NCBI GenBank assembly: GCA_937124525.1
Contig: CAKZLA010000328.1
Coordinates: 1-27,506, forward strand
Length of the DNA stretch: 27,506 bases
Reading direction: 5' to 3'
Source of the DNA: an uncultured Desulfobacterium sp.
GTDB lineage: Bacteria; Desulfobacterota; Desulfobacteria; Desulfobacterales; Desulfobacteraceae
Part shown: piece by piece, positions 15,508 through 22,118 of the stretch
Position numbering within the stretch: position 1 is the stretch's first letter
How the letters are laid out: the number at the start of each line of letters is the position of its first letter
Position numbers and translations under genes: made by a program
Notes under the pieces: model-generated
Databases searched by the model: none
Told to the model about the DNA's origin: nothing
Seen by the model: the letters and a program-made list of their open reading frames with translations, nothing else

Positions 15508-15536
15508 TTGTAAACAAGTTGTAAAAAATATGTAAA
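15508..15536 (-). promoter_or_regulatory. Three 11-bp-spaced direct repeats, putative OmpR-type operator
   Basis: TTGTAAA at 15508-15514, TTGTAAA at 15519-15525 and ATGTAAA at 15530-15536 are spaced exactly 11 bp. OmpR/PhoB-family regulators bind such head-to-tail repeats one helical turn apart. The site lies about 90-120 bp upstream of the VWA-kinase-regulator operon, so the encoded regulator may control its own operon. Confidence 0.5.
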
Positions 15537-15622
15537 GTTGGGCATCGTATTAAAAATACCCCCCAACGTTCCCGTTCCGGTCAGGGTAGTCGCCGGGGCG
15601 GCATAGTACCATTTTCATTATT

Positions 15623-15830
15623 TGTTGTGGCAAGAGGAACTTGCCATGGTCGTTTTATATGAAAGAGTAGATATGTCTAACATTCTTTCATGCTTCGTTG
15701 TGGGCAGGCCAAATCCTCAATACGGTCTGCCCGTGGCAAGTTATATGAAACTCCGTCCAATATACTGGGATCATGAGAATTTTAATTTTCGTTGTGGCAG
15801 GTGTTTACTGCCATGTAGGTTATATGAAGG
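15623..15830 (+). repeat. Three covarying hairpin repeats
   Basis: Three copies share GTTGTGG, a stem, and then a tail ending in TATATGAA. The stems differ but keep pairing: GGCAAG/CTTGCC (15629-15634, 15640-15645), GGGCAG/CTGCCC (15702-15707, 15727-15732) and GGCAG/CTGCC (15796-15800, 15808-15812). Loops have 5, 19 and 7 nt. Paired changes in both arms point to selection on RNA or cruciform structure. The copies fall in different reading frames, so they are not coding repeats. Confidence 0.6.
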
Positions 15831-15873
15831 GATACCCGAAGTTGTCTTGTTTACTGTTTTTTAGATAATAGTC

Positions 15874-15902
15874 TTGACGTTTAAGACGACCGGTCATATA
15901 AT
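15874..15902 (+). promoter_or_regulatory. Sigma-70-type promoter with embedded operator palindrome
   Basis: TTGACG (15874-15879) and a perfect TATAAT (15897-15902) are 17 bp apart, just upstream of the TetR gene ATG at 15910. The palindrome GACCGGTC (15888-15895) sits in the spacer, where a bound repressor would block polymerase. It is a likely operator for the adjacent NemR-like regulator and its operon. The start codon lies only 8 nt after the -10 box, so translation must be leaderless or start further in. Confidence 0.65.
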
Positions 15903-15909
15903 AAAGACT

Positions 15910-16521
15910 ATGAAAAAAAGAATACAAAAAACAGAGGCCAGAACAAAGCTTCTTCAGACAGGATTGAGACTGTTTGCGGAAAACGGCTACAATGGAACTG
16001 GGATCAAGAAAATTGTTGATGAAGTCGGTGTACCCAAAGGATCATTTTATAATTATTTCAAGAGTAAAGAAGATTTCACCGTTGAGATAATTCAATTTTA
16101 TTCAGATGGCCTGAGCACCCTTTGGGATGGTTTTCTTGCCAGCGGGCCTTCTGAACCGCTTGCTGCATTGCGCCACAGTTTTGAGATGATAATCTCCCAT
16201 CACGAGCAAAGCAAGGTAAGGTCGGGTTGTCTGATAGGTAATCTGGCGGCAGAAATCAGCGAGGTCAGCGAGGTTTGCCGGGAAAAAATGCGCCATGCCT
16301 CCATTACCTGGAAAACCTGGGTGTCAGATTATATCAGGCAAGGGCAAGCCATGGGAACCATCAGAAATGATATATCAGCTGAGGATTTAACTGATTTTAT
16401 CTGGAATGCCTGGGAAGGGGCGCTGTTGAATATGAAAATAGCGAACACCACAACTCCGGTAAAAGAATGTATAAGGCTTTTGTTTGATTACTTTCTCAAA
16501 CCAGCAGAAAGTCATATATAA
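15910..16521 (+). CDS. TetR-family regulator, NemR/AcuR-like
   Basis: A TetR repressor; the frame is open from 15874, but ATG 15910 (MKKRIQKTEARTKLLQTGLRLF) gives the normal 203 aa. The HTH is clear (GIKKIVDEVGVPKGSFYNYFKSKEDF). The ligand domain contains RSGCLIGNLAAEI, matching the SGCL segment of NemR, where the Cys senses electrophiles and hypochlorite. The two following genes encode an old-yellow-enzyme reductase and a CurA-like reductase, the kind of enzymes such repressors control. A repressor that leaves DNA when its Cys is modified by reactive carbonyls or quinones is the natural inference. The promoter and palindrome lie directly upstream. With only 8 nt between the -10 box and this ATG, Met1 versus a later start is not settled. 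Confidence 0.85.
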   Translation: MKKRIQKTEARTKLLQTGLRLFAENGYNGTGIKKIVDEVGVPKGSFYNYFKSKEDFTVEIIQFYSDGLSTLWDGFLASGPSEPLAALRHSFEMIISHHEQSKVRSGCLIGNLAAEISEVSEVCREKMRHASITWKTWVSDYIRQGQAMGTIRNDISAEDLTDFIWNAWEGALLNMKIANTTTPVKECIRLLFDYFLKPAESHI

Positions 16522-16565
16522 AATTTTGTTTAATGAAAATTTGATCATCAAGGAAAAGGAAAATA

Positions 16566-17693
16566 ATGTTCACACTATTTGAAACAACCACAATAAATGG
16601 AATAGAGATAAAAAATAGGTTCGTCAGATCCGCCACCTATGAAGCCATGGCAGATTTGGATGGAAGAACCACTGACCGCCTGTTGGAATACATGGCACAA
16701 CTTACCCAAGGGAAGGTGGGCCTTATTATAACCGGTCATGCCTATGTGACAAGGGAAGGGCAGGCCGGTCCCTGTCAGCTGGGTATTTATTCCGATGAGA
16801 TGATTGACAGCTTAAAGCAAGTTGCTTCGACGGTTCATAAAAATGGGGGTGTTGTTGCCGTTCAACTGGCCCATGCCGGAAAAAATGCCATAGGAAAAGA
16901 CCTCCATGCCTCCCTTGCCCCGACAGATGTTTTTAAAAAAGAGGTTAAAAAAGCGTCAGCCATGACGCTGGATGATATTAACAAAACCATTAAAGCCTTT
17001 GGTGATGCCGCTGATCGAGCTGTAAAAGCTGGCTTTGATGCCGTTGAAATCCATGCAGCCCACGGTTATCTGCTTAGCCAGTTTTTATCGCCCTATTATA
17101 ATAAAAGGGATGACGATTATGGTGGAAGTCTTGAAAACCGGGCAAGGTTGCTTGTCCAGGTTTACGAAGAGATCAGAGAACGGGTGGGAACCTCCTTTCC
17201 CATAATGGTTAAAATTAACTCCGAAGATTTTCTTGAAAATGGGATGAGCGTAGATGAGATGATAACGGTTTGTCAGATGCTTGAACACCGTGGTATGGAT
17301 GCCATTGAGATGAGTGGCGGCACCTTTGAATCTGGAAAATATCTTCCCTCCAGAGCTGGCACCTCAAAGTCAGAAGAACGTGAAGTCTACTACAGAGAGG
17401 CTGCCCGGGCATTTAAGAAGGAGATAGACATTCCCCTTATCCTGGTGGGTGGTTTTCTTTCTTATAATATTGCCGAGGAGGCTGTAATCTCTGGCATTGC
17501 AGACTATGTTGCCCTATCAAGACCCCTTATCAGAGAACCTCATTTGGTTAAAAGATGGGAATCAGGGGACCGGGAAAAGGCCAGATGCATTTCATGCAAT
17601 AAATGTTTTTCAACCCTCTTCACCAAAGAGGCATTGCATTGCCCCGTGGAAAAAAAGGAGCGGGAAAAAGGAGGTGACCATGTCTCAGAATAA
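16566..17693 (+). CDS. Old-yellow-enzyme family NADH:flavin oxidoreductase
   Basis: A 375-aa FMN-dependent TIM-barrel reductase. It shows the N-terminal FVRSATYEAMAD, the HAGKNAIG loop, the catalytic region DAVEIHAAHGYLLSQFLSPY with NKRDDDYGGSLENRARL, VKINSEDF and the C-terminal phosphate loop VGGFLS...ALSRPLIREPHLV. After the barrel comes CISCNKCFSTLFTKEALHC, a cysteine cluster like the 4Fe-4S site of 2-enoate/2,4-dienoyl-CoA reductases, but the protein stops there and lacks the large C-terminal FAD/NAD domains. It probably reduces activated C=C bonds of electrophiles. It follows the TetR gene by 44 bp with AAGGAAAA as ribosome site, and its end overlaps the curA start. Confidence 0.88.
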   Translation: MFTLFETTTINGIEIKNRFVRSATYEAMADLDGRTTDRLLEYMAQLTQGKVGLIITGHAYVTREGQAGPCQLGIYSDEMIDSLKQVASTVHKNGGVVAVQLAHAGKNAIGKDLHASLAPTDVFKKEVKKASAMTLDDINKTIKAFGDAADRAVKAGFDAVEIHAAHGYLLSQFLSPYYNKRDDDYGGSLENRARLLVQVYEEIRERVGTSFPIMVKINSEDFLENGMSVDEMITVCQMLEHRGMDAIEMSGGTFESGKYLPSRAGTSKSEEREVYYREAARAFKKEIDIPLILVGGFLSYNIAEEAVISGIADYVALSRPLIREPHLVKRWESGDREKARCISCNKCFSTLFTKEALHCPVEKKEREKGGDHVSE

Positions 17694-18713
17694 AGAACAC
17701 AATCGTCGTATAGTATTGGCCCGTCGCCCCCAGGGCTCTCCAGAGCCCGGGGACTTTCGCCTGGAGAGTATACCTGTGCCAGAACCCTCTGAAGGGCAGG
17801 TGCTTTTGCGCACTGAATATCTTTCCCTTGATCCGTATATGCGGGGGAGGATGAGCGATGCTCCTTCCTATGCAGATCCTGTTCAGGTGGACGACGTCAT
17901 GGTGGGGGGACGGTGTGTCAGGTTGAATCCTCCCGCCACCCTGATTACAAGGCAGGCCAGTGGGTACTTGGTAACAGTGGGTGGCAGGATTATGCCCTTT
18001 CAGATGGCACCGACCTGATGCCCTTGGGGGAGAATCCACGAAATGCCTCCCATGCATTGGGAATACTGGGGATGCCGGGATTTACAGCCTACATGGGATT
18101 GTTAGATATTGGGCAACCCAAGTCCGGGGAAACCCTTGTGGTGGCTGCGGCCACAGGCCCTGTGGGTGCTACTGTGGGGCAGATAGGCAAGCTGAAGGGC
18201 TGCTATGTTGTCGGTGTTGCCGGGGGGGTTGAAAAATGTAAATACGCAAAAGAGGTCCTTGGGTTTGATGAATGTCTGGACCACCGTGTTTCTGATTTTG
18301 CCCAACAGCTTAAAAATGCCTGCCCCAAGGGAATTGATATCTATTTTGAGAGTGTCGGGGGTAAGGTGTTTGATGCGGTGTTGCCGCGGCTGAACACAAA
18401 GGCCAGAATCCCTGTGTGCGGGCTCATTTCCCAGTACAATGCCACACAGCTTCCCGAAGGACCGGACCGACTGTCCCGTTTGATGGGCACCATTCTGGTC
18501 AAACGCTTAAAAGTTCAAGGGTTCATTATTTTTGATGATTATGGTCACCGTTACGATGAATTTGCAAAGGATATGTCCCAGTGGCTGGCCAAGGGTGATA
18601 TAAAATACCGGGAGCATTTGGTGGATGGGCTGGAAAGCGCTCCAGAGGCGTTTATTGGCATGTTGAGCGGTGGGAATTTTGGAAAATTAGTTATCCGCGT
18701 GAATGATAAATAA
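17680..18713 (+). pseudogene. curA: CurA-like NADPH-dependent alkenal/curcumin reductase, frameshifted
   Basis: Medium-chain reductase closely similar to E. coli CurA over its whole length (NRRIVLARRPQGSPEPGDFR; LSLDPYMRGRMSDAPSY; LGMPGFTAYMGLLDIGQPK; VVAAATGPVGATVGQIGKLK; NFGKLVIRV). The ATG at 17680 follows AAGGAGG and overlaps the reductase gene stop. The frame is broken at the G6 run near 17907-17912: after VMVGG the sequence goes out of frame and stops at 18018, while the correct continuation (TVCQVESSRHPDYKAGQWVL) lies one base off. One extra base there restores about 344 aa. All else looks intact, so this may be a recent mutation, a slippage site or a sequencing error. Its likely role is reduction of reactive enones with the neighbouring enzyme. 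Confidence 0.85.
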
Positions 18714-18739
18714 TGATCAGTATTATTTAAATAGAAGTA

Positions 18740-18846
18740 TCGGCATCCTTCAAAAGTAATTTACACTTTCTTAGAGCATTCCCCATTTGCAGGGGCTTTT
18801 TTCCAAAAGACTGTAAAGTCTTTTGGGAGCATATGGAGGATGCCGA
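18740..18846. repeat. Nested inverted repeat with inner hairpins
   Basis: CGGCATCCT (18741-18749) and AGGATGCCG (18837-18845) are perfect 9-bp arms about 87 bp apart. Inside are a 9-bp hairpin CCAAAAGAC/GTCTTTTGG (18803-18811, 18818-18826) and a CCCC/GGGG stem followed by CTTTTTT (18781-18801), which could terminate curA transcription. The whole can fold as a branched structure. It could be a small non-autonomous element or an RNA; it lies between the host-like operon and the defence-like genes. Confidence 0.55.
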
Positions 18847-18913
18847 AATATCCCTAAAATTATGTAACAATTTGGAGTTTTGTTATTAATAATTATAAAT
18901 AAAGGTGCGCATT

Positions 18914-20077
18914 ATGTCTGAAGTAAGTTTTAATGATCTGAAAATGCAATTGGAGAAAGCGGAAAAAGAAGAGTCTCCTCAAGTGGCTTTGCTAAGATCA
19001 AAGATCAATCAATCCAAAGAAGTAGCGGATGCCGAAATTCGAATACAACAACGCCAGATAGATTTCGCAACCAAAGAGTTTACTGTTGAACATATTGTGC
19101 GGCTATATTCAGAGGAATTGGAATATGATAAAAATGAATTATTTATTCCTGATTATCAGCGGGATTTTAAATGGGATAGAAAACGCCAGTCTAAATTAAT
19201 CGAATCTTTACTCTTGGGTTTCCCAATTCCCTATATCTTTACGGCAGATGTTCGCAATGAAGATGATCCTGAAATTGACGGTCGAGTTGAAATTGTTGAC
19301 GGCTCTCAAAGAATAAGAACTTTGTATGCATTTATGAATAATGACCTGGAATTGCAAGAGTTAAAGCTGTTGAAACAATTAAACGGTTTTTCATTTGAAG
19401 ATCTGCCAAAATCACGACAGCGTCGCTTTAAAAGAATTCCAATTCGTGTCATAGAGTTGGATGAAAAATGCGATGAAATGACGAGGCGCAGCTTATTTGA
19501 AAGAATAAATTCTGGGAGTTTGGACCTGGTTGAACAAGAAAAACGTCATGGTTCTACACTTGCCGATACAAGATTTTATAGTGAAGTGCTTACCTTTTGT
19601 TCTAAGAATGTGCTATTTCATGAGTTGGCCCCTGTTTCGGAGGTTAAGAAAAATTCAGGTGAATACAAGGAATTGGCGTTAAGATTTTTTTCTTACCTCA
19701 ACAAAAAGGATGATTATAAAGGAACTGTTGCTCCTTTTCTTAACGATTACTTGGAAGAATTTACAAAAGACGACTCTTTTGACGCTAAAGAATATTGCGA
19801 TGAGTTTAATAAAACATTGTCGTTCATTAAAGAACATTTCCCTCATGGGTTCAAAAAAACAGAGAATGCAAAGTCAACACCACGAACAAGGTTTGAGGCG
19901 ATTGCTGTTGGAGCTGCCTTGGCACTGAGGGAAAAGCCTGGTTTGAAGCCTGCCGATGTAACAGAATGGTTGTATTCGGATGACTTCCAAAAAGTGACGA
20001 CAACCGATGGTGCAAACAATGTCGGAATTTTCCATACCCGTTTGAATTTTGTAAGAGACAAGTTGTTGGGGGCTTAA
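18914..20077 (+). CDS. DUF262 (ParB-like/GmrS-type) protein
   Basis: A protein of 387 aa from ATG 18914 (MSEVSFNDLKMQLEKA); AAAGG upstream supports this start over the GTG at 18905. The DUF262 domain shows the hallmark LFIPDYQRDFKWDRKRQSKL and FPIPYIFTADV, and the IVDGSQRIRTLYAF motif, a ParB-like nucleotide-binding/nuclease core as in GmrS and DndB-like proteins. The N-terminus is a coiled coil and there is no HNH (DUF1524) domain, so it is not a full GmrSD enzyme. Two nt after its stop begins the HEPN gene, so both are co-expressed. Probably a DNA-targeting or NTP-sensing component of a restriction or abortive-infection module with the neighbouring methyltransferase. Confidence 0.85.
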   Translation: MSEVSFNDLKMQLEKAEKEESPQVALLRSKINQSKEVADAEIRIQQRQIDFATKEFTVEHIVRLYSEELEYDKNELFIPDYQRDFKWDRKRQSKLIESLLLGFPIPYIFTADVRNEDDPEIDGRVEIVDGSQRIRTLYAFMNNDLELQELKLLKQLNGFSFEDLPKSRQRRFKRIPIRVIELDEKCDEMTRRSLFERINSGSLDLVEQEKRHGSTLADTRFYSEVLTFCSKNVLFHELAPVSEVKKNSGEYKELALRFFSYLNKKDDYKGTVAPFLNDYLEEFTKDDSFDAKEYCDEFNKTLSFIKEHFPHGFKKTENAKSTPRTRFEAIAVGAALALREKPGLKPADVTEWLYSDDFQKVTTTDGANNVGIFHTRLNFVRDKLLGA

Positions 20078-20079
20078 AG

Positions 20080-20748
20080 ATGGAGTCTATTAAAGATGAT
20101 TTTGACCGAAAAATAAATGAAATTGAAATATTTTTTGAATTATTGCAAAATATCGAATCGGAAGAAATCTGTTTAAAAGACAATTCTATTTTAACAGATT
20201 TAAACAAGATCTTGAAGGCATCATTTTTTTTGATGCTGTATAATATGGTTGAATCAACCATGCGTGAAAGCGTTATTGCAATATACGACAAAATTGATTC
20301 TTATGGTATCAATTTTAATCAACTGGGGTCTCGACTTAGAAAAAAGATCCTGGTCGACTGTAAAAGCAATATTGGAATAGATATCCTCCATAATGGAACA
20401 AGCAGTGACATTGCTAAAGAATTACTAAAAGTTAGCATGTCGGAAAAAAAACTTTTTTCTGGAAATATTGACAGTGAGCTTATTAAAAGGACAGCGTTAC
20501 AATATGGTTTCTCATATAGTACAGATCCGAACAGAACCAAGCATGGAGAAAAGCTCCGTAGCATAAAGGACTATAGAAACGATTTGGCCCATGGAAATCT
20601 AACTTTTTCTGAGGTAGGCCGCTCATACGATTTGAACCAACTCAGGGAGTACAAGGATGAAACGATTGCGTATGTGGAAAAAATAATTGAAAATATAGAC
20701 TATTATCTTAGGAATCAAAGATATTTAAACAATTCAAATGGGCAATAA
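20080..20748 (+). CDS. MAE_28990-like HEPN protein, candidate RNase effector
   Basis: A 222-aa, all-helical protein with the HEPN RNase motif Rx4-6H in YRNDLAHGNLTF and an upstream helix LYNMVESTMRESVIAIYDKI typical of the MAE_28990/MAE_18760 families, which are often found beside DNA methylases and DUF262 proteins. HEPN proteins with this motif can cleave RNA and act as toxins or abortive-infection effectors. It starts 2 nt after the DUF262 stop. Its 3' end overlaps the convergent methyltransferase gene by 41 bp. The motif is intact (R, N, H). The family name is recognised by pattern, not by search. Confidence 0.8.
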   Translation: MESIKDDFDRKINEIEIFFELLQNIESEEICLKDNSILTDLNKILKASFFLMLYNMVESTMRESVIAIYDKIDSYGINFNQLGSRLRKKILVDCKSNIGIDILHNGTSSDIAKELLKVSMSEKKLFSGNIDSELIKRTALQYGFSYSTDPNRTKHGEKLRSIKDYRNDLAHGNLTFSEVGRSYDLNQLREYKDETIAYVEKIIENIDYYLRNQRYLNNSNGQ

Positions 20749-21754
20749 TACTCTTTGCAACTACTTCACCCAGCTTGACCGGTACAGCATTTCCTATCAT
20801 TCTACCGATCAATTGAGTTGACAATCCTCTTTCGTCCGGCATGAATTGATATGTCCTTGGGAAAGTCTGTAAGAGGGCACCTTCTCTCAAGCTTAAAGCT
20901 CTGTCTTGTTTGGGGTGACCAAAACGACCATTACCATAACCAAAAAACTGTGTTGTTATGGTTGGAGACGGTTTGTCCCACTCCATTCTGCCATAAACGC
21001 TTGGATAGGTTGCTCCAGATTTCTTTTGATGGCATTTGGCCCTTAACTTTTCCGGCCAATCCCGCCATGTCCCCCCCGGCTTGGAATGCTTGATTCGTTT
21101 TAAATTTTTTTCAGACAAGTTTCTGCATTGGTGCAAAGGGTCATCCTTGTACATTTCTCCTGCCTTTAAGGGCTGGAGACTTTCTATAGCGGATCGAACC
21201 GTCACTTTAGTTGGATCTTCTGTATGAGTAGGTGCAATCAATGATATTTTACCATACTTTGAGGCCAATAAAACCAGGCGGGATCTGTTTTGAGGAATCC
21301 CGTAATCCGGGCAATAAACAATTTCATAAAAGACGCTGTAATTTTGTTTTTCTATATTTTTGACAAATTTTTTAAAAATATCATGTCTTGTCAATTGAGG
21401 AACATTTTCCATTGTAATGATTTGCGGTTTAGATTCGTTTATTAGACGGGCAAAACTGTTTAGAAGGGACCATTTGTTTTGATCCTTGGGTAAACCGTGT
21501 GAATACTTGGAGAATGGCTGGCATGGAGCGCACCCCGCCAAAACTTTTACACTGCTGTCCGAATAATGGCGATTGATTTCATTCCCCGTTATTTCGGTAA
21601 TGCATTTTTTTATGTATAAAGCATTGTTGTTATATTCGTAAGGAAATTTGCATGCAGGATCAATATCATAGCCCGCCTTTACCGGAATGCCTCCAGCTAT
21701 TAGACCATGCGTCAACCCCCCTGCTCCACAAAACAAATCAACCGCTGAAACCAC
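20708..21754 (-). CDS. DNA (cytosine-5) methyltransferase
   Basis: A 348-aa C5 methyltransferase with motif I (DLFCGAGGLTHGL), motif IV with the catalytic Cys (GCAPCQPFS), motif VI (TMENVPQL), motif VIII (GIPQNRSRLVLLA) and motif X (GNAVPVKLGEVVAKSI). It transfers a methyl group from S-adenosylmethionine to cytosine. The start is GTG at 21754, preceded by AAGGGA. No ordinary restriction endonuclease gene is adjacent; the convergent DUF262-HEPN pair takes its place, so this enzyme may mark self DNA for that pair. The specificity region between motifs VIII and X cannot be read for its target. Confidence 0.93.
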   Translation of the reverse strand: MVSAVDLFCGAGGLTHGLIAGGIPVKAGYDIDPACKFPYEYNNNALYIKKCITEITGNEINRHYSDSSVKVLAGCAPCQPFSKYSHGLPKDQNKWSLLNSFARLINESKPQIITMENVPQLTRHDIFKKFVKNIEKQNYSVFYEIVYCPDYGIPQNRSRLVLLASKYGKISLIAPTHTEDPTKVTVRSAIESLQPLKAGEMYKDDPLHQCRNLSEKNLKRIKHSKPGGTWRDWPEKLRAKCHQKKSGATYPSVYGRMEWDKPSPTITTQFFGYGNGRFGHPKQDRALSLREGALLQTFPRTYQFMPDERGLSTQLIGRMIGNAVPVKLGEVVAKSIIAHLNCLNIFDS

Positions 21755-22118
21755 TTAAATCCCTTATTTATAATTATAATAATATCAATATTCTTAACCG
21801 GACTTGTGGTAATATATATCATCTGCCATCAAAAAACAAACGAGTAAAATTTCACCGAGTGTATATTATTATACCATGGATAAATACTCTCTTTTTTTTG
21901 ACACTGAATAAATACTGAAAAGTTTTCCAAAATCTGTTTTATAACGCCAGACAGGTTAGTTACGGTAGCTGCAATGATGAATTCATATATCGGTTTAGGA
22001 CTCAGTCTTAAATAATTTGCCCATTTCAGAACAAGCTATCGTTGAAGGATAGTGTTTCCCAATTTTTAAATGGATATGTTATTTAGGACTCATACCTAAA
22101 TAAATAAGGAGAGAGTGA
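21755..22118. other. Intergenic region with paired operator-like sites
   Basis: No gene is seen in these 364 bp. The left part is very AT-rich and must hold the methyltransferase promoter. The right part has two related inverted repeats upstream of the CoA-transferase gene (21994-22012 and 22082-22100). Confidence 0.5.
21994..22100 (+). promoter_or_regulatory. Pair of TTTAGG-type inverted-repeat operators
   Basis: TTTAGG-ACTCATA-CCTAAA (22082-22100) is a perfect 6-bp inverted repeat with a 7-bp spacer. TTTAGG-ACTCAGT-CTTAAA (21994-22012) is a near copy 88 bp upstream, sharing even the first five spacer bases. They look like two sites for one dimeric regulator (TetR or MarR size) controlling the CoA-transferase gene; the second site directly abuts its ribosome site. 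No regulator gene is adjacent. Confidence 0.5.

Larger units (their letters stand above)
15419..15909. other. Long intergenic region with operator-like and hairpin repeats
   Basis: This 490-bp stretch between divergent transcription units holds no credible gene. It contains GGTGAA/TTCACC inverted copies near 15438-15475, the 11-bp-spaced TTGTAAA repeats (15508-15536), three covarying hairpins (15623-15830), and the promoter and palindrome of the TetR gene (15874-15902). Confidence 0.6.

Noticed and set aside
15622..15864. 80-aa + strand ORF over the hairpin repeats
   Set aside because: The repeated motif occurs in different frames along it, composition is unlike a protein, and paired stem changes point to structure rather than coding.
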